From: CAVQFB01 sp963711675
GTDB taxonomy: Bacteria > Acidobacteriota > Terriglobia > Terriglobales > Acidobacteriaceae
DNA length: 64,000 nt
Reading direction: 5' to 3'
Assembly (NCBI GenBank): GCA_963711675.1
Contig: CAVQFB010000010.1
Span: 62,001 to 126,000, forward strand
The translations under genes were made by a program, and so were the position numbers. Of this stretch, positions 17,390 through 26,475 are shown one piece after another. The notes under the pieces were generated by a model. The model ran no database searches. It saw only the letters and a program-made list of their open reading frames with translations, and was not told the origin of the DNA. Every line of letters begins with the position of its first letter. Position 1 is the first letter of the stretch.

Positions 17390-17422
17390 GGGCGCTCATT
17401 CGAGCGCCCTTTTCGCTTTTTT
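17390..17422 (+). terminator. Rho-independent terminator of ilvE
   Basis: GGGCGCTC and GAGCGCCC pair around ATTC (17390-17409), followed by TTTTCGCTTTTTT. It lies about 30 bp after the ilvE stop. Confidence 0.9.
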
Positions 17423-17463
17423 GTCCGAAGATACATAACAGCTAAACAACACAGGAGGACTCA

Positions 17464-18012
17464 ATGGCAACACCCCAGCAAGGCCCCAGCCCCGACTTCG
17501 CTGTAGCGTATCGTGAAATGATGCTGCAGGGTTTCGAAAACGAAATTCAGATTACCAAGAGAGTGATCGCGGCCATCCCTGATGACAAGGCCGATTACAA
17601 GCCGGATCCGAACGCCCGTACCGCGCGGGATCTGGCTTGGCACCTGGCCAATACGGACGTGCAATTCCTCGACGGTATCGGCGACATGGAATTCAAGATG
17701 GAGAACCCGGATACAGAAAGCAAGCCTACCACCTCTGCCGAAGTGGCAGCGTGGTACGGCGAGAATTGTGCACGCGCGGTCGCGAAGGTGCGCGGCCTCA
17801 GCGCCGAACAGTTGCTTACGCCCGTGAATTTCATGGGTGCCTTCAACCTTCCAGCCGTGTTTTATCTAGGCTTCCTGAACAACCACAGCATCCATCACCG
17901 CGGGGAGCTGGCGACTTATCTGCGCCCCATGGGCTCTAAGTGCCCTTCGATTTATGGCGGCAGCTACGACGAGCCCTGGCAGGGAGCGTCAGAGGAATCG
18001 ACCGCCGCTTAG
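17464..18012 (+). CDS. DinB family protein
   Basis: A 182-residue four-helix DinB/YfiT-type protein. The three metal-binding histidines of the family fit DLAWHLANTDVQFL and NNHSIHHRGELATYLR. Acidobacterial genomes hold many such paralogues; members act as thiol- or metal-dependent enzymes or have no known substrate. AGGAGG precedes the ATG. It stands alone between two terminators. Confidence 0.87.
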   Translation: MATPQQGPSPDFAVAYREMMLQGFENEIQITKRVIAAIPDDKADYKPDPNARTARDLAWHLANTDVQFLDGIGDMEFKMENPDTESKPTTSAEVAAWYGENCARAVAKVRGLSAEQLLTPVNFMGAFNLPAVFYLGFLNNHSIHHRGELATYLRPMGSKCPSIYGGSYDEPWQGASEESTAA

Positions 18013-18035
18013 ACTACGTTCTGCAGAACAGCAAA

Positions 18036-18060
18036 GCCGCCCCAGACGGGCGGCTTTTTT
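18036..18060 (+). terminator. Rho-independent terminator of dinB-like gene
   Basis: GCCGCCC and GGGCGGC pair around CAGAC (18036-18054), followed by six Ts. It lies 24 bp after the stop codon. Confidence 0.88.
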
Positions 18061-18150
18061 GTTGCCAGCGTGACCGTTTCTGCGACGACACACTGATGCG
18101 GGTCAAAGACGCGGCCCCGCAAAAACTCCTGCAGCCGCCAGAGGCGTCAA

Positions 18151-18546
18151 CTATTTGCCGCACCAAAATAGATTTACCGGATATTTTTCGAAGTGGCGAT
18201 CGGCGCTGAGAACAGTCATATCTTCGCAGATGGCTTGCGCGATCAGCAGGCGATCAAATGGGTCATGATGATACAGAGGCAGATCATAGACCTTGACCGT
18301 ATGAATCAAGGTAATCGGCAGCGGCCGCAAGCCCTGCCTGGCCAGGAACGCCGGGATGCACCGGGCCGGAGGTGCGGGAAGTCGCAACTTGCCAAGACGC
18401 GCTTTAATGCTCACCTCCCACGAGATGGCAGCGGAGAAATAGATCTCTTCCTGCCGGTTGTGAAGAATATCGCGGCTGGCAGCGTTTAATCTTTCGACCG
18501 CAGAAATGCTCCACAACCATACGACGGTGTCGAGCAGGTACTTCAT
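18151..18546 (-). CDS. PIN-domain toxin, VapC type
   Basis: A 131-residue PIN-domain ribonuclease candidate. Acidic residues are at the expected sites: Asp6 (MKYLLDTVVWLW), Glu44 (SAAISWEVSIKARLGKL), Asp95/Asp98 (YHHDPFDRLLIAQA) and Asp115 (VLSADRHF). The family cleaves RNA with Mg2+ and is neutralised by the linked antitoxin. The start overlaps the antitoxin stop by 4 bp. Confidence 0.9.
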   Translation of the reverse strand: MKYLLDTVVWLWSISAVERLNAASRDILHNRQEEIYFSAAISWEVSIKARLGKLRLPAPPARCIPAFLARQGLRPLPITLIHTVKVYDLPLYHHDPFDRLLIAQAICEDMTVLSADRHFEKYPVNLFWCGK

Positions 18547-18818
18547 TTGCGTTTTCGCCCCCGCTTCTTGGTGAGCGGCGGCAGTTCTCCGCCATAGAAG
18601 GCCTTCAGCAGATCATCGGGAAGGGGAGCATCGAAATCGTCTGCTATCCATATCTGCCCCTGCGCACACCCCAGAGGCCGGGCCTCCGTTTTCGGTTCAA
18701 CCGCCACCAACCGGGCCACCGGCTTGCCCGCCCGCGCAATGGTGATCTCTTCCCCAGCCTCGACCCGCTGCAACAGCCGGGAGAAGTGGGTCTTGGCTTT
18801 GTGAATGTTCACTTCCAT
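18543..18818 (-). CDS. Phd/YefM-type antitoxin (VapB partner)
   Basis: A 91-residue antitoxin. The N-terminal DNA-binding part is MEVNIHKAKTHFSRLLQRVE, GEEITIARAGKPVARLV. The C-terminal tail, which should contact the toxin, ends in a basic KKRGRKRK stretch. It precedes the PIN toxin gene with a 4-bp overlap, the normal order. An imperfect palindrome sits ten bases upstream of its start, suggesting autoregulation. Confidence 0.9.
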   Translation of the reverse strand: MEVNIHKAKTHFSRLLQRVEAGEEITIARAGKPVARLVAVEPKTEARPLGCAQGQIWIADDFDAPLPDDLLKAFYGGELPPLTKKRGRKRK

Positions 18819-18827
18819 GCGATTAAT

Positions 18828-18857
18828 AATAGACTAAGTCTGTGGACTAAGTCTATT
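18828..18857. promoter_or_regulatory. Operator-like inverted repeat of the toxin-antitoxin operon
   Basis: AATAGACTAAGTC (18828-18840) and GACTAAGTCTATT (18845-18857) form an imperfect inverted repeat around TGTG; GACTAAGTC also occurs as a direct repeat. It lies just upstream of the antitoxin ATG at 18818, where Phd/YefM proteins bind their own promoter. Confidence 0.65.
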
Positions 18858-19059
18858 AAATGCTTCCCGGCTTCATTGCCGAAATCTGCCGGTGATATCT
18901 CATCTCACGGCTCATCCCAATGGTCGAATCTTCCAACGCACTCGTGAGGCGGTACCGTGTACCTGTCTGCCCGGCCATCCGCCACCCGTTACTTAGGTCA
19001 TCTTGGGTCCGGTGACTTTCCAGTCCATGATAGGAGAGTTATTCAGGGGATCGTGTCGA

Positions 19060-20183
19060 ATGAATATTGATGACCTGCTCCGCATCGCCATGGAACGGCG
19101 AGCTTCCGACTTGCATTTGAAGGTCGGCAACTATCCCCACTTGCGCATTGACGGCGACCTGGTGCCGTTGACGGACCAGCCGCGCGTGAGCGCCGAGGAC
19201 ATGCTGACCATGGCCTTCAGCATGATGTCGGCACGCCAGAAACAGAAGTTCAAAGAGACCACGGAAATCGATATGGCCTACGGCGTGGCCGGTCTGGGCC
19301 GCTTCCGTGTGAACGTCTTTCAGCAACGGGGCAACGTGGGATTGGTGCTGCGCGTCATCCCTACAAAAATTCGCGCGCTCGATGAACTCTACCTGCCGAA
19401 AGTTGTGGAGCAGGTCTGCGACATGCCGCGGGGGCTGATCCTGGTCACGGGCGTCACCGGTTCCGGTAAGTCGACGACCCTGGCCGCCATGGTGGATCGC
19501 ATCAACTCCACCCGCGCCGAACACATCATCACGATTGAAGATCCCATCGAATTTCTGCACCGCGACAAGAAAGGCTACGTCAACCAGCGCGAAGTGGAGG
19601 TGGATACGCCACCTTCTCGACCGCGCTGCGCGCTTCTCTGCGTCAGGATCCGGACGTGATCCTGGTCGGCGAAATGCGCGACCTGGAAACTATCAGCACC
19701 GCCCTGCACGCCGCGGAAACCGGCCACATGGTGTTCTCTACTTTGCACACGCTGGATGCCGTCGAAACCATCAACCGTATCATTGCGATCTTTCCGCCAC
19801 CGGAGCAGAAACAGATTCGCCTGCAGCTCGCTGCCGTGCTGCGTGCTGTCATCAGCCAACGCCTGGTGAAACGGACCGATGCCGAAGGCCGCGTGCCCGC
19901 GGTCGAGGTCATGATCAACACCGCGTACATTCGCGAATGCATTCTGGTGCCGGAAAAGACGCGCGCCATCCGCGACGCCATTTCCGCCGGCACCTCGCAG
20001 TACGGCATGCAGACCTTCGATCAGTCACTGTGGGATCTGTTCCAGGCGGGCTTGATCAACTACGAAACTGCTCTGGAAAACGCTTCCAACGCCGACGACT
20101 TCAAGCTGCGCATGCAGGGTATTGCGTCGACGGCAGACATCTCCCGTCAAGCCATGCAGTCCGCGGGCTTCGGCGGGCGCTAA
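19060..20183 (+). CDS. pilT: Type IV pilus retraction ATPase, one frameshift as sequenced
   Basis: The first frame (19060 to about 19615) has MNIDDLLRIAMERRASDLHL, Walker A GVTGSGKSTTLAAM and the Asp box IITIEDPIEFLHRDKKGYVN. It breaks after REVEVDT. The other frame continues LRQDPDVILVGEMRDLETIS and ETGHMVFSTLHTLDAVETIN to the stop at 20183. One missing base near 19617 explains the break (a reading such as DTATFSTALRASLRQDPDV is restored). The joined protein is about 374 residues, normal for PilT, which depolymerises pili and drives twitching. The ATG at 19060 is favoured over an upstream in-frame start at 19003. Confidence 0.88.
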
Positions 20184-20205
20184 CTTTTTCTCTCCTGAAA
20201 ACTTG

Positions 20206-20231
20206 GGGCGCACGCGAGTGCGCCCTTTTTT
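20206..20231 (+). terminator. Rho-independent terminator of pilT
   Basis: GGGCGCAC and GTGCGCCC pair around GCGA (20206-20225), followed by at least six Ts. Confidence 0.88.
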
Positions 20232-20278
20232 ATGCAGGCGCTACCTATTGTCGAGGTCCAGGACCGTTTTCGGTCTCG

Positions 20279-20557
20279 TCACGTTCTTATCCGCAGCCGG
20301 GGATGCATGAGCTCTACAAGTGACCAGACAATTGTCGCTAGATAGGCTGCTACTAATGGGAGTCGTAGCGAATGCCATCCTTCAAGAAGCGCCAGCAGGG
20401 AAAAACAACCGAGGAACGCCACGAGCCACTTCGAAAGAAGTTGTTTACGGCCTAGCCGTGCCTGACAATGTGAGCACATCAGCTGTGATTCTGTTCGCAG
20501 GTCTACGCTGGACGGCATCTTCACGTCGAATCCGCATTGAGGACATTTTGCGGTCAT
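20279..20557 (-). CDS. Small zinc-ribbon membrane protein
   Basis: A 92-residue protein. An N-terminal zinc-ribbon has two CxxC pairs (MTAKCPQCGFDVK and LMCSHCQARLG). Two hydrophobic helices follow (WLVAFLGCFSLLALLEGW, LVAAYLATIVWSLVELM). The layout is that of a small membrane-anchored zinc-ribbon protein of unknown role. It is divergent from recX and lies antisense to the long upstream extension of the recX frame, which supports the shorter recX start. Confidence 0.65.
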   Translation of the reverse strand: MTAKCPQCGFDVKMPSSVDLRTESQLMCSHCQARLGRKQLLSKWLVAFLGCFSLLALLEGWHSLRLPLVAAYLATIVWSLVELMHPRLRIRT

Positions 20558-20649
20558 GTATTTGGACCCAGCGCCAGTCTGCGCCGCTAGAACTCCTTCG
20601 TCAAGCCGAATTCCTTTATATTCTGCGGGGCCGCGCTATCGTTGATTGC

Positions 20650-21189
20650 ATGCCGTTTCCCCGCCCCAAGAAGAAAACCTACACGGAAGCTGAACTGTAC
20701 GAATATGCGATCGGCGCGTTGGGGCGACGCATGCGCTCGGTGGCGGAGCTCAAGCGATTGCTTCGGCCGCGGGTCGAGGCCGAGACGGAGTTCGGCCAGA
20801 CGCTGGTCGAGCTCGTCATCCGCAAACTGAAAGATCAGGGCTATCTGAATGACTCGAAGTATGCCGCGGCCTATTCTTCGTTTCGCCGCGACAACGAGAA
20901 ATTCGGCCGCTACCGCGTGATTACCGATCTGAAAGCCAAGGGCGTGCACGGCGAGGTCATCGAGCAGGCCGTGTCTTCCGTTTACGACGAAGTGAATGAC
21001 GAGAAGCAGGCGCGCGATTACCTGAAGCGCAAACGTCTGAAGAAACCGCAGGATCAGAAGCAGGCGGCACGAATTTTCCGCCAGCTGGCGCGCGCAGGCT
21101 TCGGCACCAAGACGATCTTCACGATTCTCAAGAAATGGGACGTGGACGAGGAAGTGCTGGGGGCGCTGGAGACGGAAACCCAAGACTAA
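20650..21189 (+). CDS. recX: Regulatory protein RecX
   Basis: A 179-residue helical protein with the three-helix repeats of RecX (EYAIGALGRRMRSVAELKRLLR, LVELVIRKLKDQGYLNDSKYAAAYSSFRR, YRVITDLKAKGV, ARIFRQLARAGFG). RecX binds RecA filaments and limits recombinase activity. recA is not in the window. ATG 20650 is chosen; an open frame upstream to 20320 has no homology and overlaps the divergent zinc-ribbon gene. alaS follows after 122 bp, an arrangement often seen near recA-recX-alaS in bacteria. Confidence 0.88.
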   Translation: MPFPRPKKKTYTEAELYEYAIGALGRRMRSVAELKRLLRPRVEAETEFGQTLVELVIRKLKDQGYLNDSKYAAAYSSFRRDNEKFGRYRVITDLKAKGVHGEVIEQAVSSVYDEVNDEKQARDYLKRKRLKKPQDQKQAARIFRQLARAGFGTKTIFTILKKWDVDEEVLGALETETQD

Positions 21190-21311
21190 ACGCACAAGAC
21201 ACGTAGAAGGCGATTCCCGTTCTGGCCTCTCTTCTCGCGCTGCCCAATGCAGACATCCCCCAGCGGTCCTCTGTGCCCTCTGCGGTGAATCAAGTAGAAT
21301 TAATCTTTCCT

Positions 21312-24230
21312 ATGCTCACGGGTTCGCAAATTCGCCGCAAGTTTCTGGATTACTTCGTCCAGCACGGACATAAAGAGGTCCACTCGTCTTCGCTCGTCCC
21401 CGCCAACGATCCCACGCTGCTGTTCACCAACGCGGGGATGAACCAGTTCAAGGACGTCTTCCTCGGCCTGGAAAAGCGCGACTACAACCGCGCCACCACG
21501 TCGCAGAAGTGCGTGCGCGCCGGCGGCAAGCACAACGATCTGGAAAATGTCGGCTTCACCAACCGGCATCACACGTTCTTCGAGATGCTGGGGAATTTTT
21601 CCTTCGGCGACTACTTCAAGAAAGATGCGATTGCGTTTGCCTGGGAGCTGATCACGTCACCGGAGTGGTTTGGGATTCCGAAGGACAAGCTGTACGTGAC
21701 CATCTTTGCTGAAGGGCCGAGGTGTGAGGCGGGCTCGACGTGCCGCGCGACGCGGAAGCTTATGACTTGTGGGCTGGGCAGGGTGTGCGCGAAAGGATCG
21801 CATCTTCGAGTTCGGCGCTGAAAGACAATTTCTGGCAGATGGGCGACACCGGCCCCTGCGGCCCGTGCAGCGAGATTCATTACGACATGGGCGTCGGCGG
21901 CTTCCGATCAGGGCCACACGGATTGCGCATTTGGTTGCGATTGCGGGCGCTATGTCGAGATATGGAACCTGGTGTTCATGCAGTTCGACCGCGACGCCAG
22001 CGGAAGCTGAATCCGCTGCCGAAGCCGTCGATTGATACGGGCGCGGGGCTGGAGCGGCTGGCGTCAGTGATGCTGAACCTCCAGGACCCTACAAAGATTT
22101 CGAATTACGATACGGATTTGTTCATGCCGCTGATCAAGCGGGCGGCGGAGTTGACGGGAACTTCGCTTGACGAAGGAGCTGGAGAAAGAGGCTCAAGGCG
22201 AAATCGGCGGCTTCGCTGCGGGTAATTGCTGATCACTCGCGGGCGGCGACATTCCTGATTTCGGATGGAGTGATTCCGTCGAATGAAGGGCGCGGATATG
22301 TGCTGAGGAAGATTATTCGCCGGGCGATCACGCACGGACGTTGCTGGGCCAGACGAAGACCGTTTCTGTATCGAGATGGTGTTCGCGGTTCGCGATTTGA
22401 TGCTGGATGCATATCCGGAGCTGATAGGTACCACGAAGCATGTTACCGAGGTGGTCATGGCGGAAGAGACGACGATTCGCACACACTCTCGGCGAAGGTT
22501 TGAAGCTTTTAAACATCGAACTGGACCAAGCGAGTCTTCGAACAGTCTGCAGCGTCTAACGCCGGAAGCGCTTTTACAAGTAAAGCGGTACTTGCAAGAG
22601 CGTGGCGAGCCGGTGACAGCGATTGATCTGATCCTTCTTCATAAGTCAGGGGGGTTCCGGATCCCTAGGAAAAGCAGTTTGGACGCGCTCGCAACTCGGC
22701 GTGCAGGTCACCTACAGTGGAGAGTTCGCATTCAGGCTATACGACACTTTCGGCTTGCCTTTGGATTTCATGCTGAGACGCTGCCCGAGATTCCGGCGTT
22801 GCACTTCGACCAGGCCGGCTTCGAGCAGCCATGGCCGAACAGCGCGAGCGTGCTCGCGCTTCCTGGAAAGGCGCGCGCGAAGCAGAGCGCCAATCCAGCT
22901 TACCAGCGAAGCTGAACCGGACGGAGTTTTGAGGATACGATCAGACTTGAAGTCAAGGACTGCTGTCGTTTTGGCAGTACTGCGGAATGGAGCTTGCCGT
23001 TCAGGAGTTCATTGCCCGGCCAAGAGGGAGAGGTCATTTTAGACCAACTCCGTTCTATGCCGAGTCCGGCGGGCAGGTTGGAGATCGGGGTTGGTTTACT
23101 CGAGCGAATTCGAGGACTTCGTACGTCGCTGACGTACATGGTTGCTATCAGCCAGTACAGGGTGTGCGTGCTCATCGCGTAACTCGCTAGAAGTCGCTTC
23201 GCCGTCAACGGTCGGGATGCCGATGCAAGTGGTCAACATCGACATTCGCGAAGCTACCATGCGCAACCACACCGCTACGCATCTTCTTCATGCCGGATTG
23301 CGCGAGGTGCTGGGCAAGCATGTGAAGCAGGCGGGGTCGCTGGTCGATCCGGGGCATCTGCGCTTCGACTTCTCCCACTTCACGGCGGTCGCTGACGAAG
23401 AACTGCAGGACATCGAAGACATCATCAACAAGGAAGTGCTGCGCAACGAAAAGGTCGAAATCATCGAGAACGTTCCCATTGACGTGGCCGTAAACGAGTA
23501 TCACGCCATGGCGCTGTTCGGCGAGAAATACGGCGACAAAGTGCGCGTGATCAAGATCGGCGACTTTTCTACGGAGCTCTGCGGTGGCACGCACACCGGT
23601 GCGACGGGCGAGATCGGCCTGATCAAGATTCTGAAAGAAGGCAGCGTTTCGTCGGGCGTGCGACGCGTGGAGGCGATCACGGGCGAGGGATCGCTGAAAC
23701 ATTTCAGAAAAGATCACCAGTTGGAAAATGTGGTCTCTGCGCTGACCGTCCGCGAAGGCCAACTGTCTCCTGCTGAGGCCCTGAAATCCGAGCTCGAAAA
23801 AAAGGACGCTGAGATCAAGCGCCTGACGCGCGAACTCGACCAGGCGCGCATGAAGTCGGCATCGTCCTCGGTCGCATCGGTCAGCGAGAATATCAAGGAT
23901 GTGAAGGGCGTAAAGGTTCTCGCTCATCGCGTCGACAACCTCGAGCGAGCGCAGATGCGGACGCTCGTCGACCAGCTTCGCGACAAGCTGGGATCGGGTG
24001 TCGTCGTGCTCGGTTCGGCGTCGAACGGCAACGTGTTCCTCATCGTCGGCGTGACCAAGGATCTGACTGAACGGATTCAGGCTGGCAAAGTCATTGGTCC
24101 GGTGGCGCAGAAGGTAGGCGGAAAGGGTGGCGGTCGGCCCGATCTGGCCGAAGCGGGAGGCAAGGAACCCGGCGCTCTGGATGCCGCTCTGGGCGAGGCT
24201 TACGGGGTAGTAGAGTCGCTGCTGAAATAA
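21312..24230 (+). pseudogene. alaS: Alanyl-tRNA synthetase gene, multiply frameshifted as sequenced
   Basis: Both ends are clean: 21312-21720 encodes MLTGSQIRRKFLDYFVQHGH through TFFEMLGNFSFGDYFKK, and 23210-24230 encodes TMRNHTATHLLHAGLREVLG, the editing-site FSTELCGGTHT and a C-Ala domain ending in GGGRPDLAEAGG. Between about 21720 and 23210 at least ten frame switches occur. Fragments such as DNFWQMGDTGPCGPCSEIHY, DTGAGLERLASVM, EGRGYVLRKIIRRAITHGR, FRLYDTFGLPLDFM and FYAESGGQVGDRGWF sit in different frames. alaS is essential and no second copy is visible, so a stretch of poor sequence is more likely than true decay. Confidence 0.85.
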
Positions 24231-24474
24231 GCTTGACGGTCGTGCGTCGCTGGTCGGTGGTCGTTAGTTACTCAGTGCCAGCGTTTGGTGACGGCGACAT
24301 CGCGATCTGGCACGGGAAAACAGGCATCCCGCGAGCAGTCGGCTTGGCATCAGCTCTGTTCGGAATTTGGAACAAGCTGCGGATTGCAGAAAAACGGCAT
24401 GCGCAGATGACTACCGTGGGCGCCCTATGGCCCCGGCGCTCTGGAATGTGGTTCCACGGTTTGCGGAGGTAGCG

Positions 24475-24840
24475 ATGGGAGGAGACCGCGTCCGTTTCAT
24501 CGAGCACAAGGGCAAGCAGATTCTGCTGGTGGACGTCTCCCACTGCAGCGCCGCGGAAGTCGAAAGAATTTCCAGCCTCGTCCCCTCTTTTCTCTCTTCC
24601 GAGCCCAAGGCGTCGGTGCTGGTGCTTGGCGACTTCACCGGCGCCGAGGTCACTAAGCAGGCTGCGGAGAAACTTAAACAGAGCACCGTGTTTGACCGTC
24701 CGTACCTGAAGCGATCTGCATGGGTGGGCACCGATGCGATCCCCCACGCGCTGTTTGAGAACATCAAGAACTTTTCCCGGCGCGAGCTGCCAAGCTTCAA
24801 AACGCGCGAAGAAGCCATGGAGTGGCTGGTGCAGGAGTAA
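24475..24840 (+). CDS. STAS/SpoIIAA-like protein
   Basis: A 121-residue soluble protein (GDRVRFIEHKGKQILLVDVSHCSAAEV, ASVLVLGDFTGAEVTKQAAEKLKQ, RELPSFKTREEAMEWLVQE). The alternating beta-alpha order and the closing 'T.EEAmeWL' element match SpoIIAA-like/STAS proteins common in this phylum. The role is unknown. ATG 24475 follows GGAGGT (24465-24470); an earlier in-frame ATG has no RBS. The preceding 244-bp gap after alaS is featureless. Confidence 0.72.
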   Translation: MGGDRVRFIEHKGKQILLVDVSHCSAAEVERISSLVPSFLSSEPKASVLVLGDFTGAEVTKQAAEKLKQSTVFDRPYLKRSAWVGTDAIPHALFENIKNFSRRELPSFKTREEAMEWLVQE

Positions 24841-24906
24841 ACCCGCAGCAGGGCCTGAAGTCGGGCCCAGCCCAGGCTGATGCAGACGTCCCTCTTCCCC
24901 CTGCAA

Positions 24907-25293
24907 CTACGCGCCGAACTGGGCGAAGGTCAAGACGTGTCCAGCGGGATCGGTGACGCCGATCTCCCGCGCGCCGTAGAAAGCCTTGCGCTCGGGCATG
25001 ACCACCCTCGAACCCTTCGTGGCGGCGATCACCTCGTCGAGGCTGTCGACTTCGACGTAGAGAAAAGTCGGCCCCTGGGCGTACCCCTGGGCCGAAAACG
25101 ACGCGTCTTTCTCCACGCTGGCGTAGCTCTGGTACATCAGTTCGACGCCGCCCTTCTGTAGCGAAACAAATCCAATCTTGCCGCCTTCGGGCACTTCAAT
25201 CGTGACTTCGAAGCCCAGCCGCTCTTTCCAGAACTTCACGCAAGGTTCAACCTCGTCAACCAGCAGTACTGCCGTAATCTTTTTTACGGTCAT
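24907..25293 (-). CDS. VOC family protein
   Basis: A 128-residue glyoxalase-fold protein (KKITAVLLVDEVEPCVKFWKERLGFEV, GFVSLQKGGVELMYQSYASV, TFLYVEVDSLDEVIAATKG, YGAREIGVTDPAGHVLTFAQF). Metal-ligand positions fit only partly, so enzymatic activity is uncertain. AAAGGTGAC precedes the ATG. It is divergent from the Cdd1-like/padR pair and shares their operator-like palindrome region. Confidence 0.83.
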   Translation of the reverse strand: MTVKKITAVLLVDEVEPCVKFWKERLGFEVTIEVPEGGKIGFVSLQKGGVELMYQSYASVEKDASFSAQGYAQGPTFLYVEVDSLDEVIAATKGSRVVMPERKAFYGAREIGVTDPAGHVLTFAQFGA

Positions 25294-25394
25294 GGTGTCA
25301 CCTTTCTGATTTTGTTTTATCCGGGAAGCCGATGGCCTGTTCTGGAGTCCGGGTTTGTGTTATTGGGCACTCGTTTTTCCGCTTGCCATCTTAG

Positions 25395-25413
25395 CTAGTC
25401 TTATTTAGACTAG
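25395..25413. promoter_or_regulatory. Inverted repeat in the VOC / Cdd1-padR divergent promoter
   Basis: CTAGTCT and AGACTAG form a perfect 7-bp inverted repeat with a 5-base spacer. It lies 44 bp upstream of the Cdd1-like start and 102 bp upstream of the VOC start. The PadR protein of the same operon is the likely ligand. Confidence 0.5.
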
Positions 25414-25456
25414 TTGCAATGTAAGCCAGCCTGGAACCTTCGTCAAGGAGATTCTT

Positions 25457-25738
25457 ATGACCGATGAACGGCAACTGCGCGATCTGATTTCGGTAGGACC
25501 TGCCATGCTGCGCGACTTCGAGCTTCTCGGCGTTCGCACTGTTTCGCAACTCGCACGCCGGAATCCGGAAAAGCTCTACGAGAGGCTTTGCGCGCTCACC
25601 GGCCAGGCGCAGGACATCTGCTGCCTTGATGTGTTTCGCGCGGCGGTCGAGCAGGCGAAGGATCCGAACCTGCCCGCCGAGCAGTGCGACTGGTGGCACT
25701 GGAGCCGGAAGCGAAAGGCGAGCGATGCCCGCCACTAG
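25457..25738 (+). CDS. Helix-hairpin-helix protein of the Cdd1/'mitomycin resistance' type
   Basis: A 93-residue protein with a helix-hairpin-helix pattern (RQLRDLISVGPAMLRDFELLGVRTVSQLARRNPEKLY) and a Cys-rich centre (LTGQAQDICCLDVFRAAVEQA). This is the Cdd1/pathogenicity-locus family, small proteins with a Cys pair and no proven function. AAGGAG lies upstream. Its last 14 bases overlap the start of the PadR gene, so the two are probably co-translated. Confidence 0.8.
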   Translation: MTDERQLRDLISVGPAMLRDFELLGVRTVSQLARRNPEKLYERLCALTGQAQDICCLDVFRAAVEQAKDPNLPAEQCDWWHWSRKRKASDARH

Positions 25739-26339
25739 AAAGCGGGCGCTGACCATCCCTGACCTGGTGCTGTTGAGCCTCCTGGCGGAACGGCCGTTGC
25801 ATGGCTACCAGGCGAATGCGGAACTGGAGCGCCGCCAGGTGCGGGACTGGGCGGGCATTTCGCGGCCGCAGGTGTACTACTCGATTGAGAAGCTGGCGCG
25901 GCTGGGATTGATCCGCGCTTCAGGAGATGATGTTCCGGCAGCGGGTCCGGAGCGCAGCGTCTTTGCCACCACCGCGAAAGGCCGTGCCGCGCTTGCTGAC
26001 GCGCTCGAACGCGACGACTGGACGACGCAGCGGGAGCGCCCGCCGTTTCTCACGTGGATTGCACTGTCGTGGCAGGCGCGACCGGGCGTGTTCCGGCAGC
26101 AGATTCAGAGACGCAGACAGTTTCTGGAAAAAGAGCTAGGTCGCGAGGAGGCAACACTGCAAGCGATCAAGAAAGAGGTCGGGCACCGCTTTCACGAAGC
26201 TGTATGGATGGTGGGCCTGGTGATCGAGCAGTTTCGCGGCGAGCTGCGCTGGCTGCGGAAACTGGAGCAGGAATTGCCTCGGCGTGCGCCGGCTCGACGT
26301 CCGGAGTACGCAGAGATCAACGCAAGCAGAAAAAATTGA
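25725..26339 (+). CDS. PadR family transcriptional regulator
   Basis: A 204-residue regulator. The winged helix is at residues 9-85 (LTIPDLVLLSLLAERPLHGYQANAELERR, ISRPQVYYSIEKLARLGLI). A long C-terminal helical arm (VFRQQIQRRRQFLEKELGREEATLQAIKKEV) serves dimerisation, as in PadR subfamily 1. ATG 25725 lies inside the preceding gene (14-bp overlap). It probably controls its own operon and perhaps the divergent VOC gene. Confidence 0.88.
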   Translation: MPATRKRALTIPDLVLLSLLAERPLHGYQANAELERRQVRDWAGISRPQVYYSIEKLARLGLIRASGDDVPAAGPERSVFATTAKGRAALADALERDDWTTQRERPPFLTWIALSWQARPGVFRQQIQRRRQFLEKELGREEATLQAIKKEVGHRFHEAVWMVGLVIEQFRGELRWLRKLEQELPRRAPARRPEYAEINASRKN

Positions 26340-26345
26340 GCCGCA

Positions 26346-26404
26346 GCGCCTAAAGGCGCGTTGATGAACATTTTGGCATGCCTGAAGGCATGCCCTGATA
26401 CGAA
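26346..26404 (-). repeat. TATCAGGGCA hairpin repeat, minus orientation
   Basis: It contains GCGCC-TAAA-GGCGC (26346-26359) and a 20-bp hairpin GGCATGCCTGAAGGCATGCC (26375-26394), then the reverse complement of TTCGTATCAG. It fills the gap between the convergent padR and Rieske genes. Confidence 0.75.
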
Positions 26405-26475
26405 TCAGTGCGAGCCCTGCAGCAGCTTTGCGAAATTCACGCAACGTTCAGGATGACAAGGTTTTTGAGTGGGCT

